Made by a program: the position numbers and the translations under genes
The notes under the pieces: generated by a model
Seen by the model: the letters and a program-made list of their open reading frames with translations, nothing else
Database searches by the model: none
What the model was told of the DNA's origin: nothing
Assembly (NCBI GenBank): GCA_945862295.1
Contig: CAMAXT010000009.1
Coordinates: 1-52,458, forward strand
Source of the DNA: Pseudobacteriovorax antillogorgiicola
GTDB taxonomy: Bacteria; Bdellovibrionota_B; Oligoflexia; Oligoflexales; CAIYRB01
Length of the DNA: 52,458 nt
Reading direction: 5' to 3'
Shown here: piece by piece, positions 17,129 through 25,109 of the stretch
Layout of the letters: each line of letters begins with the position of its first letter
How positions within the stretch are numbered: position 1 is the stretch's first letter

Positions 17129-17925
17129 TCAAGTAACCTCGCCGTGAATGCACTCATTAGTTTCTCGTAGCCCGGGACATCCAAATAGCGGAAATAGCTG
17201 GCTAGGAAACCCTTTACGTACACTGCTTGCGGCAATCTTTCAAACCTGTTTGTTTCAATGGCCTCTAAATGGCCAATAGACACCTTGGTTCGCTCCTGCA
17301 TTTCATCAGAACTGACGCTACAAAGCTCACGTAATTGACGGTAAAGATCACCGTCGCCAACGTCATGCGCCGCAATGATATCGCGCATTTTTTCATGCAT
17401 TTCAGGAGATCCGGCAGCAGAAGCTTTGAGTTTAATCACAGTGAGTGTCGACCTTTGGGTGCGAACGGTCGCATCATCATATGCTGGCGGTTGCTCGGAA
17501 GCCCGCTGGCGGTTTATAGAGGCTGCTGACTCACGCATCCTAAGATAGCGGTCGCTTTCGATAACGCGCGGCGTGACAGAGGCCCCTGCAATCGCGCCTT
17601 GTCGGTCAACTTCCCGAAGGTCACCACCCCCAATCTGGCGGTCATAGTCAGCACGTTGAATATCATCACTTAGCGTTCTAAACGCGGCTTCTATCTCAGC
17701 CAATTGACGAGCCGCTTCGTCTTCATCGATCAATGAATAAAGTGCCGCACTGCCGGCGCTGTATGTTCCCTTTAAGCGCAGATAGGACTCGCGGATTTCA
17801 AGCCGAGTCGCATTGGTGGGAATATCGAGTACGCGGTAGTAAGTCTGAGCAACAGGTGACGCTGAATCAACTGCCGAGTCGGAACCAAAGGAGTCACCTA
17901 ATGTCATTTCAGTCAAATCGTCCAT
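17104..17925 (-). CDS. degenerate J-domain protein with RodZ-like HTH
   Basis: A 273-residue cytosolic protein. Residues about 28-97 match a DnaJ J-domain in pattern (YYRVLDIPTNATRLEIRESYLRLK ... FRTLSDDIQRADYD), but the HPD tripeptide needed to stimulate DnaK is absent; the loop reads YSAGSAALYS. The C-terminal part (about 195-262) is a RodZ/HTH_25-like helix-turn-helix (SSDEMQERTKVSIGHLEAIE, then YVKGFLASYFRYLD). There is no membrane helix. It lies 14 bases after the MinD-like gene and overlaps rluD. In this family such proteins pair with a MinD-like ATPase; a role as its partner or as a regulator is inferred from the arrangement. Confidence 0.8.
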   Translation of the reverse strand: MDDLTEMTLGDSFGSDSAVDSASPVAQTYYRVLDIPTNATRLEIRESYLRLKGTYSAGSAALYSLIDEDEAARQLAEIEAAFRTLSDDIQRADYDRQIGGGDLREVDRQGAIAGASVTPRVIESDRYLRMRESAASINRQRASEQPPAYDDATVRTQRSTLTVIKLKASAAGSPEMHEKMRDIIAAHDVGDGDLYRQLRELCSVSSDEMQERTKVSIGHLEAIETNRFERLPQAVYVKGFLASYFRYLDVPGYEKLMSAFTARLLDWQANKKS

Positions 17926-17939
17926 AATGCCCTATCGTT

Positions 17940-19085
17940 TCAGAGACCAAGATTGAGTAACAACGTACGCGCCATTTCAGAAAAACGCTTCGAGAGGAGT
18001 GAATGGGGAAAATCCAACACTAACAATCTGCGGTTTCTGAGCGACTTCCAAGCTGCATCATCATAATTCAGATAGCCTAAACTTCTAGCATTAAAACCGA
18101 AGTAGCGGTCAGCAATAGTCTCCATAGATCGCCCTACGTCGATATCTTTCTGACAGCGAATTTGATTGATGATGATTCCCAATGTACGCCCGGAAATAGC
18201 AGCGAGCAACTGAGAAACAAACACCGGCTCAGTACGCTTAACGTAATTGATTTTTTCTAAGTAACTATTCGCAGTCCCAGGCGGCAAAGGTGTAGCCCCG
18301 GTCAGGATACTGCGAGTCAATTGTGCTGCTTCTGGCATATTAAGTCGAATACCAAGTCGCTCTGTAAAAGCAAACAACATTGATTTTAAGAAAACGTAAG
18401 CGTTCTCAATCGATGTCGGTTCGGGAAGTGCAGCCATGACGCCAGCATGGGCCAGGGTAAAAAAGTCGATGGTGTATTTATGGGCACCAGCGCCGAGATC
18501 TAAGATTACAAAGTCAGCCAGGTTTTGCTCCCTAGCATTTAGAATAAGATCGAAAACCGAACGCACAACCTGGTCATTAATAGCTCCAATGCCACCAAGA
18601 GCTTCCTCCCGGCCACCAGCGATAAGCGATACGCCATTGATTGACGTTGGGACGATGACTTCCTGCAGTGACCGCGACTGGTTTAAAACCGCATCTGCGA
18701 GATTATAGCGTGGGATATTTAGACCGAAATAGGAATGCAGGTTAGCACCGCCGACGTCGAGGTCGATCGCCAAAACCTTCTTGCCTGTAGCAGCCAGTCT
18801 TACTGCAAGATTCGCACTAACCAAACTTTTACCGACACCGCCTTTACCACCGCCAACTGCTACAATCACAGGTGGGCGTCTCTCTCCAGGATCCAAATAG
18901 GCAGGCAGTCCCAAAACCCAACCTGCGTGCCTCCTAGTTAGCACCGGTGAACGCATATAGATTGAATCAGAGCAGACTTCCATGCCCTGTTGGGATGGTA
19001 TCGACAGCGGATGACTTAATTCTGAACCCAGCGAAGGTGGGGATACAAACCCTTCTTGAGACGGATATCCTGGTAAATCAGACAT
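17940..19085 (-). CDS. MinD/FlhG-family P-loop ATPase
   Basis: A ParA/MinD-type ATPase of 381 residues. An N-terminal extension of about 72 residues precedes the deviant Walker A motif GGGKGGVGKS (about 78-87). Switch I/II elements follow (LAIDLDVGGANLH, FVILDLGAG), and there is an IINQ motif for nucleotide recognition. The family places membrane or polar protein complexes (MinD, FlhG) or DNA (ParA). No amphipathic MinD-type C-terminal tail is evident (it ends MARTLLLNLGL, weakly amphipathic), and no minC/minE or flagellar genes are near. AGGAG eight bases before the ATG supports the start. It is first in an operon with the J-like/HTH gene and rluD. Confidence 0.88.
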   Translation of the reverse strand: MSDLPGYPSQEGFVSPPSLGSELSHPLSIPSQQGMEVCSDSIYMRSPVLTRRHAGWVLGLPAYLDPGERRPPVIVAVGGGKGGVGKSLVSANLAVRLAATGKKVLAIDLDVGGANLHSYFGLNIPRYNLADAVLNQSRSLQEVIVPTSINGVSLIAGGREEALGGIGAINDQVVRSVFDLILNAREQNLADFVILDLGAGAHKYTIDFFTLAHAGVMAALPEPTSIENAYVFLKSMLFAFTERLGIRLNMPEAAQLTRSILTGATPLPPGTANSYLEKINYVKRTEPVFVSQLLAAISGRTLGIIINQIRCQKDIDVGRSMETIADRYFGFNARSLGYLNYDDAAWKSLRNRRLLVLDFPHSLLSKRFSEMARTLLLNLGL

Positions 19086-19134
19086 TTAGTAAGCTCCTGT
19101 GAGGCCGAACAAAGCCGCAATAACAGGCTGCATT

Positions 19135-19149
19135 AATGTGAATCACATT
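19135..19149. promoter_or_regulatory. palindrome AATGTGAATCACATT
   Basis: Perfect 7-base inverted repeat with a single central base, about 50 bases upstream of the MinD-like gene. The arms resemble CRP half-sites (TGTGA/TCACA), but the spacer is 1 rather than 6, so a different regulator would have to bind it. An operator role is inferred only from symmetry and position. Confidence 0.35.
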
Positions 19150-19387
19150 CACCTCGAATCAATATTCATTCCCGCGCAGCGAATTGTAATGACAAATGTT
19201 TTTCTGATGGTTTTCTTTACTGTAACAAAAAAAGTAATCTTTTTAAAAGAAAAATTAATCAGGCTCATAGGAGCATTAAAAAAGTTTCGAAATGCAGTGA
19301 GGTACTAACCGCTGCTAACATCTTCTGGTTATGGTTTGTTTTGACTGCCCCCCCTCCTACCCTCATTAAGATAAACACATAAAAGCC

Positions 19388-19404
19388 GACATAACATTTA
19401 TGTC
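19388..19404. promoter_or_regulatory. palindrome GACATAACATTTATGTC
   Basis: Perfect 7-base arms GACATAA/TTATGTC around CAT, centred about 30 bases before the sthA ATG and just downstream of the likely promoter. The position is ideal for a repressor site controlling the transhydrogenase gene. The regulator is unknown. Confidence 0.4.
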
Positions 19405-19427
19405 TCAACAGTTCTGGAGAACAATGC

Positions 19428-20903
19428 ATGTCTAGCCCCGCTCCTACATTTGATCTTGTTGTTATCGGCAGTGGTCCCGCCGGTTACCGCGCTGCTGTGC
19501 AAGCAGCGAAGCTTGGGAAAACGGTCGCTGTGGTCGAAAAAACACCAGACCGACTAGGTGGTGCCTGGATTCATACCGGAACCATTCCTTCTAAAACACT
19601 GCGCGAAAGTATGGACAGCATTCACGCCATTAGATTCCATGCGGGCGGAAAATGGGTTGAACGCATCATTGCTGATATGTCGGCAAAAAAACTCATGGGT
19701 CGTGCGCTCAATGTCTCAAAATATGAAGAAAGCATCATGCGAAGATACTTCGCGCGCTACCAGATTAAAATTTTTGAAGGCTTCGGTTCTATTGAAGAAC
19801 GACACTGTGTGCGCGTTATAAAAGACACCGGCGCATCTGAAATCATTAACGCCGGGAATATATTAATCGCTACCGGTTCACGCTGCCGACGTCCAGAAGA
19901 CATCCCTTTCGATGGATGGCGCATCGTTGACGGCGATGAGATTTTAAATTTAGAAAACGTTCCGAAATCAATGATCATCTATGGCGCAGGAGTGATTGGT
20001 TGTGAGTATGCTTGTATTTTCCGTGCTATTGGTTGCGATGTTACTGTCGTTGATGGTCGTAGCACCATCATGCAATTTGTTGATGGCGAAGCAGCGCAAG
20101 CCCTCGCAAAATCGATGGAAGACTCTGGGATAAAGTTTGTTCTTGGCTCGAAATTTAAAGATGCGAAAGTACGCGGCCCTGCCGTTCACGTCGGTCTCGA
20201 AAACGGAAAAATCCTCGAAACCGACGTCCTATTCTTCGCCGCTGGACGAATTCCAAACACCGATAAAATCGGCCTGGAACGACTTGGCATTAAGATAGGC
20301 GAACGCGGCGCGATCGAAGTCAACGAAGACTTTCAAACTAATATTCCAAATATATATGCGGCTGGTGACACCATTGGCTCACCGGCACTAGCAGCTACCT
20401 CTGCAGCGCAGGGACGACATGCCGCTTGTCACATGTTCGGCAAGAAAGTTCGTGCGTTTCCAAAAGTATTTCCAGTCGGAGTCTATACCATCCCAGAACT
20501 CTCAAGCGTTGGTAAGACCGAGGAAGACCTTAAAAAGGAAAACCTTCCATACGTCGTCGGCCGCGCCCATTATGCCGAAGTCGCACGTGGATACATCCGC
20601 GGTGACGAACACGGCCTGCTAAAGCTTCTCGTTTGTCAGCGCACTCATCACATTTTAGGTATCCACATCACAGGTCATGATGCCTGCAACCTGATTCACA
20701 TCGGGCTAGCATTCATGCAGAAAAACGGGCACGCGCAAGATCTCGTGGACATGGTTTTTAACTACCCGACCCTAGCAGAAGCTTTTCGTATTGCCGCTTT
20801 CAACGCACTCAACAAGATATTTACCGACGGTGAGATCGGTGATCCACCTACAGAAGCAGACTTAAAGATGGCCGATGAAGCGAAGAAATCCGCCTCAGCT
20901 TAG
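19428..20903 (+). CDS. sthA: soluble pyridine nucleotide transhydrogenase
   Basis: FAD enzyme that balances NADPH and NADH. FAD-binding motif near the N-terminus (VVIGSGPAGYRAAVQAA), an NAD(P)-binding GAGVIGCEYACIFRAIGC, AGRIPNTDKIGL, and the second FAD motif NIYAAGDTIG. The region where lipoamide dehydrogenases have the redox CxxxxC reads GGAWIHTGTIPSKTLRE: both cysteines are gone. The SthA-typical GTIPSK and the C-terminal YTIPELSSVGKTEEDL are present. The disulfide is therefore absent, as expected for a transhydrogenase; here even the one cysteine often kept is lost. Single-gene unit with its own upstream palindrome. Confidence 0.92.
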   Translation: MSSPAPTFDLVVIGSGPAGYRAAVQAAKLGKTVAVVEKTPDRLGGAWIHTGTIPSKTLRESMDSIHAIRFHAGGKWVERIIADMSAKKLMGRALNVSKYEESIMRRYFARYQIKIFEGFGSIEERHCVRVIKDTGASEIINAGNILIATGSRCRRPEDIPFDGWRIVDGDEILNLENVPKSMIIYGAGVIGCEYACIFRAIGCDVTVVDGRSTIMQFVDGEAAQALAKSMEDSGIKFVLGSKFKDAKVRGPAVHVGLENGKILETDVLFFAAGRIPNTDKIGLERLGIKIGERGAIEVNEDFQTNIPNIYAAGDTIGSPALAATSAAQGRHAACHMFGKKVRAFPKVFPVGVYTIPELSSVGKTEEDLKKENLPYVVGRAHYAEVARGYIRGDEHGLLKLLVCQRTHHILGIHITGHDACNLIHIGLAFMQKNGHAQDLVDMVFNYPTLAEAFRIAAFNALNKIFTDGEIGDPPTEADLKMADEAKKSASA

Positions 20904-20916
20904 AAATTTTTTCTCT

Positions 20917-20949
20917 TAAAAACAAAACGCACCCAAAAAAAGGATGCGC
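20917..20949 (-). terminator. terminator of rsmI
   Basis: On the minus strand CGCATCC and GGGTGCG (20928-20934 with 20942-20948) pair around a T7 loop and are followed by T-rich TTTTGTTTTTA. The one non-Watson-Crick position becomes a G-U pair only in minus-strand RNA, which fixes the orientation. It lies 140 bases after the rsmI stop. Confidence 0.6.
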
Positions 20950-21087
20950 CCCGCAACATGACGACAAAAAAGGGGGGGTCGTCAAAAACAATTCCATAAC
21001 AAGAGCTAATGTATAGCATCAGTGCAGCGACGCAAGCACTTTTAGTCAATTTACTAAAAATTAAAAAATATGAGTTGCCCTGGGGTA

Positions 21088-21954
21088 CTAAACGCGGGCT
21101 TTTGCCTGTAAAAGTAGATGATAGAGCTCTGTACGCTTAAATCCAGCATCAGCATAGCTTTGTAAAAGATCCTTCAGAGTAGCGCCTTTGCGAAATTCAT
21201 CACTGGCAATGGTGAGTAATTGCTCCTCTGAAATGCGGCGCAGTTCGCCCTTTTCTGGTGGCGGAAACGATACCATGATCGTCGCTTCACCCTTCAGAAC
21301 TTCGTGCGAACGAATCCACTGCAGCGCAGCACTAATCGGCATGCATGCCACTTCTTCATAGAGTTTAGTCAATTCGCGACCGATCGCAATCTCTGCATTA
21401 GGCGCAATATCGAAAAGCACTTCGACTGTCTTCTGCAGACGCCGCAATGATTCGTAGAAAACCACAGGACAGCCTAAACGCTTCCACTCCTCAATCTGCT
21501 TGCGAAGCTCCATCGACTTTGCCGGAGGAAAACCTACGAACATAAAGCGGTCCGTCGGCAGCCCAGAGGCGGAAACCAAAGCAGTTAGTGCAGAAGGACC
21601 AGGAATCGGATGTACCTTAACACCCTGCTTGTGAGCTTCTTTTACCAAACGGTAGCCTGGGTCAGAAATACAAGGGGTACCAGCGTCACTCACAAGGGCA
21701 ATGCTGAGTTGTTCTGCCTTCATACGCTCAACCAGCTGGACTGAGCGAAACTCCTCGTTATGGTCGTGATAGGAAACCAGGTGCTTAGGACCGATACCAA
21801 TAAGATTGAGTAGTTGGCGTGTGCGCCGCGTATCTTCTGCAGCAATGATATCAACCGATTCTAGAATTTTTAGAGCGCGTGGAGTCAAGTCTTCCAAGTT
21901 GCCAATGGGTGTGGCAACGACGAATAGGACTGCGGATTTTTCAGGCAGATTCAC
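21088..21954 (-). CDS. rsmI: 16S rRNA (cytidine-1402 2'-O) methyltransferase
   Basis: SAM-dependent tetrapyrrole-methylase-fold enzyme that 2'-O-methylates C1402 in the decoding centre. Diagnostic segments: VVATPIGNLEDLTPRALK at the N-terminus, AAEDTRRTRQLL, VSYHDHNE, VSDAGTPCISDPGYRLV and PGPSALTALVSASGLPTDRF, then VFYESLRRL, GRELTKLYEEV and GEATIMV. The C-terminal helical extension ends TELYHLLLQAK. GTG start with AGGTTGAG upstream. Length 288 is normal. It is transcribed away from the 6S RNA gene. Confidence 0.95.
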   Translation of the reverse strand: MNLPEKSAVLFVVATPIGNLEDLTPRALKILESVDIIAAEDTRRTRQLLNLIGIGPKHLVSYHDHNEEFRSVQLVERMKAEQLSIALVSDAGTPCISDPGYRLVKEAHKQGVKVHPIPGPSALTALVSASGLPTDRFMFVGFPPAKSMELRKQIEEWKRLGCPVVFYESLRRLQKTVEVLFDIAPNAEIAIGRELTKLYEEVACMPISAALQWIRSHEVLKGEATIMVSFPPPEKGELRRISEEQLLTIASDEFRKGATLKDLLQSYADAGFKRTELYHLLLQAKARV

Positions 21955-22024
21955 AACTCAACCTTTTCTAATCGTCCAGTTTCTTGGACTTTTTATTACA
22001 TAGCACAAAATCATTTTTGCATGC

Positions 22025-22055
22025 TTTCCCAATTTCAGTAATTCCGTGCTATACT
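22025..22055 (+). promoter_or_regulatory. promoter of 6S RNA
   Basis: A good -10 box TATACT (22050-22055) stands seven bases before the first base of the closing stem of the 6S RNA. The -35 is weak: TTTCCC at 22025-22030, with a 19-base spacer. Transcription would begin at about 22061-22062, the expected 5' end. Confidence 0.55.
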
Positions 22056-22061
22056 AACTTC

Positions 22062-22243
22062 GGCTCATGATACTCGGTTTTGTACGCTGGAGAACCGATT
22101 CATATATACTAGGGAGCCTGATACTCGAGCGGTGTGCAAGCCCCCCGGCCGTAAGGCATGTAGGGGGAAGCCTGATGCAAAAGTGATCGCACCCACCTTA
22201 ACTTGGTGGGTTCCCCTAGCACCATTTCCGGTATCGTGAGCCA
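22062..22243 (+). ncRNA. ssrS: 6S RNA
   Basis: About 182 nt, the size of 6S RNA, folding as one long irregular hairpin. The closing stem pairs 22062-22077 (GGCUCAUGAUAC...) with 22228-22242 (...GUAUCGUGAGCC), about 15 pairs including one G-U and one bulge. The large central bubble has CCGAUUCAUAUAUACUAG on its 5' side. On its 3' side is the small hairpin CCCACC-(7)-GGUGGG (22192-22210) that characterises 6S RNA. The terminal arm contains CCCCC/GGGGG around GGCC-GUAA-GGC and the conserved-looking GAAGCC. 6S RNA mimics an open promoter and traps the sigma-70 holoenzyme in stationary phase. The hairpin on the 3' side fixes the plus strand. Confidence 0.85.
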
Positions 22244-22287
22244 ACCCTTTCTTTTCGCAGCCTCTGGGCACCAATCCATACAAAAAT

Positions 22288-23658
22288 TCAATTGATAGCC
22301 GGAATTGTGAACGAAAACTGCGTTCGTCCATTCGTTCTTTGGTAGTAGAGGTCTCCGCCGTGCCCTTGAGCAATACCGCGCGAAATACTGAGGCCGAGGC
22401 CGGTCCCTTGTCCTGTAGGTTTGGTGGTAAAAAACGGCTGCATAATCTTTCTGATATTTTCGGGAGCGACTCCCAGTCCGGAATCTATGACTGAAAACTC
22501 GCAAAAACCGTTTACTGTTTTTCGTACAATCATTTCGACTTCTTTATCCACACTCTCATTCACTGCATCGCAGGCATTACTAATAAGGTTTAGTAAAATC
22601 TGGCCGACTTCCGTTGGCCGGCAACTAAGCATCATATTCGCTGATTCTGCGCTGGTTTTAAGGTGAATTCCGGACGAACGAATCCTATCGGCAGCAAGGG
22701 CCGCGGTTTCATCGATGATTTTTTTAGCTGAGTAAGACACCAAGGGATCACTTTGACCATTACGGGCAAAAACCTCTAGCCCTTTTATAATTTTACTGAT
22801 GCGGTCGATCGTTGCCAGCATGCGCCGACAGGTTTCTTCGATCTTCTCGCTAGGCTCCCCCCTCTGTAAACAAGCCTCGATCCGAGTGATGTAAGCATGA
22901 AGGATCTGGAGCGGATTATTAATTTCGTGGGCAATGCCACCAGCCATTTCCCCAAGGGATGCCATCTTTGTCACATGCGTAAGATTCGCGTACGATTCTT
23001 CGAGAACAGCAATCGAATGCTCCCGGTGATAGACTGACGCCAATTGAGAAAAAATAACTTTCACAGCAGAAACTACCCTAGCCTCAATCTTGTTCTTGGT
23101 CGCAAATGTCATCGACGCAATTACAACAATCGACGTCAAAATCTGAAAACTAACCTGCGACCCATTGGCGGTATATTCAACGTCGTAAGGGAGGTTTTTA
23201 TCAATCACGAAGCTCATGCGCGCACCGGGAGAGGATGTGACCGGCTTTTCTACTAACAGCCAGTGCGTCGTTTTGCAGATTTCGGCGCAAACATCCGCAG
23301 TAGCTTCCTCAAAACTCGATGCGGCGTTGGCAATCTTGATACTGCGGTACATCAACCCTGAGATTTCGGTTTCAAGTAAAAGCAGGCGATTACTTTCAAA
23401 CAGATTTTGGCGGTAGTTAACCAAACTCCAAGCGAAAACGAGGCAAACCAGCATAAAACAACCGACAACTGCCGCAACGAGAAAAAGATTGGATAAGATC
23501 ATCCAAGAAAGAAGCGGCACACTGACGGCACACCACAGAAGCAATAGGCCGCCGAATCCGGACGGCAAGACTGTTGGTCCAGAATGCCCTTGCCAGGAAT
23601 CTGATTGGGTCCGGCTTTTTAGACTGTCTTTGCGTCTCGCCAACGGTGGCTCACTCAT
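22288..23658 (-). CDS. membrane sensor histidine kinase
   Basis: A 456-residue two-component kinase. Two membrane helices in a hairpin (about 36-55 and 57-80) with a negligible periplasmic loop, so it probably senses at or inside the membrane. A GAF-like region follows (about 95-215), then a dimerisation/phosphoacceptor helix with GGIAHEINNPLQ (His244) and an ATPase domain: N box LLNLISNACDAVNE, G1 DSGLGVAPENI, F box PFFTTKPTGQGTGLGLSIS. The H-box sequence places it with NtrB/HPK4-type kinases. No response regulator lies next to it, so it is an orphan here. I see no convincing ribosome site before the ATG, so the start is uncertain. Confidence 0.88.
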   Translation of the reverse strand: MSEPPLARRKDSLKSRTQSDSWQGHSGPTVLPSGFGGLLLLWCAVSVPLLSWMILSNLFLVAAVVGCFMLVCLVFAWSLVNYRQNLFESNRLLLLETEISGLMYRSIKIANAASSFEEATADVCAEICKTTHWLLVEKPVTSSPGARMSFVIDKNLPYDVEYTANGSQVSFQILTSIVVIASMTFATKNKIEARVVSAVKVIFSQLASVYHREHSIAVLEESYANLTHVTKMASLGEMAGGIAHEINNPLQILHAYITRIEACLQRGEPSEKIEETCRRMLATIDRISKIIKGLEVFARNGQSDPLVSYSAKKIIDETAALAADRIRSSGIHLKTSAESANMMLSCRPTEVGQILLNLISNACDAVNESVDKEVEMIVRKTVNGFCEFSVIDSGLGVAPENIRKIMQPFFTTKPTGQGTGLGLSISRGIAQGHGGDLYYQRTNGRTQFSFTIPAIN

Positions 23659-23904
23659 TGAAAATAATAAAATGATTCAAAAGCTCTATTAAATGTTTGG
23701 AATCATTTCAATAAACTAATATGGAATCGTCGAAATGTTTGGCTAACCTACCGTATTTACCTTGAAATTCCTGCGCATTTCAACCCTAAAGTAGTTGCAT
23801 ATCAGCGCCAGGAAGGGCTTAATGAGACGTAAACTCAGCTTTAGCAGGACGCGAGGGCTGTCTTTACTTGGATCATACCTTAAAAACAATTGCGGGGTTT
23901 GCCA

Positions 23905-25095
23905 GTGTTTGAATTATCGAAGAGGATTCAAAACGTTAAATCATCTCCAACGGTCGCGCTCAATGCAAAAGCTAAAGCACTCGCTAAGACCGGCGTCAAT
24001 GTTTTGAGTTTTGCGGTCGGTGAACCCGATTTTCCGACACCGCCAGCGGTTGTTGATGTCGCAATCAAAGCACTGCAAGCTGGAAAAACAAAATACGGTC
24101 CTGCAGGAGGAAGTCAAGAATTTCGCGAAGCAATCTGTGAAAAACTAAAAAGCGAAAACGACTTATCTTACACGCCTGAACAAGTTGTCGTCGGTATGGG
24201 TGCGAAAGAAATCTTATTCCACCTTTTTATGGCGCTCTGCAATGATGGCGATGACGTGATTGTTCCGTCACCTTACTGGGTGAGTTATCCCGATCAAATT
24301 CTGGCCCAAGGTGCGCGCCCGATTTGTCTGCCGCTCTCACCTGATATGAGCACAGCGCCTCTACGGGTAGAGGACATAAAAAAAGCTGGTACCAGTAGAA
24401 CAGTTGGCATCGTCCTTAACTCGCCGAATAATCCAGCTGGTTTCATGTACAGCAAAGAGATGCTGCTTGAGCTTGGCGCGTTTCTGAAAACCAACAATTG
24501 GTGGATCATCTCTGATGAAATTTATGAGTACATGGCTTTTGATCAGAAGCATCACTCACTGCTTTCATTTTTTCCTGAGCTAAAGGATCGCTATTTCTAT
24601 GTCAATGGCATGTCGAAAGGTTTTGCGATGACTGGCTGGCGCGTCGGCTATGTTGCAGGTACGGGACCAGCCATTAAAATGGTGCGTGATTTGCAAAGCC
24701 ACACCTCAACCTGCTTGCCGCCGTTTATTGAAGAGGCCGCTACTTTTGCCATCAAACAAGGTAAAAATTTGCTCGCAAAAGAAATCGATATTTTAAACGG
24801 TAGAAGACGTTTGGCTATGAGACTTCTCGATGGCATCGATCATGTGAGCTACGTCCAGCCGCATGGCGCATTCTACTTGTTCATCGATGTTCGTAAGGCA
24901 TTGGCAGCATCTACAAGATATAAAGATCAAAATTCTATGCGTTTTTGCGAAGAACTTTTGTCAGAGCACCATATTGCAGTTGTTCCCGGCGATGCTTTCG
25001 GTGCACCTGGATTTTTGCGTTTTTCCTACGCAACCGATGACAAGTCAATCACCGAAGGCCTAGCACGATTCAAAAAAGCGCTACAGCAAATCTAA
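23905..25095 (+). CDS. class I aminotransferase (aspartate aminotransferase type)
   Basis: PLP fold-type I transaminase, most like the Ib aspartate/prephenate aminotransferases. N-terminus MFELSKRIQNVKSSPTVALNAKA, then VGEPDFPTPP, KYGPAGG, SPYWVSYPD, NSPNNPAG, SDEIYEYMAF, the PLP lysine in GMSKGFAMTGWRVGY, and substrate arginine in FLRFSYA. TTG at 23890 is possible, but GTG at 23905 gives the family's usual N-terminus and has GGGG seven bases upstream. It is followed by pheS after 14 bases. Aspartate/oxaloacetate is likely; prephenate as an additional substrate cannot be excluded. Confidence 0.88.
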   Translation: MFELSKRIQNVKSSPTVALNAKAKALAKTGVNVLSFAVGEPDFPTPPAVVDVAIKALQAGKTKYGPAGGSQEFREAICEKLKSENDLSYTPEQVVVGMGAKEILFHLFMALCNDGDDVIVPSPYWVSYPDQILAQGARPICLPLSPDMSTAPLRVEDIKKAGTSRTVGIVLNSPNNPAGFMYSKEMLLELGAFLKTNNWWIISDEIYEYMAFDQKHHSLLSFFPELKDRYFYVNGMSKGFAMTGWRVGYVAGTGPAIKMVRDLQSHTSTCLPPFIEEAATFAIKQGKNLLAKEIDILNGRRRLAMRLLDGIDHVSYVQPHGAFYLFIDVRKALAASTRYKDQNSMRFCEELLSEHHIAVVPGDAFGAPGFLRFSYATDDKSITEGLARFKKALQQI

Positions 25096-25109
25096 TCCGG
25101 AGACAGTAA

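Larger units (their letters stand above)
19086..19427. other. 342-base divergent intergenic region upstream of sthA
   Basis: Non-coding gap between the divergent MinD-like and sthA genes. It contains two perfect short palindromes (annotated separately), a TTGACT at 19341-19346 that could be the sthA -35 box with a CATTAA or TAAGAT -10 about 17-20 bases later, an AT-rich stretch at 19190-19280, and a GGAG nine bases before the sthA ATG. I see no gene in it. Confidence 0.45.

Noticed and set aside
19135-19149. CRP-binding site
   Set aside because: The half-sites TGTGA/TCACA are present, but the spacer is one base instead of six, so CRP itself would not fit; kept only as a palindrome.
22065-22504. 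Minus-strand open frames across the 6S RNA region
   Set aside because: They overlap a well-folded RNA and the end of the histidine kinase in another frame, and show no family features.
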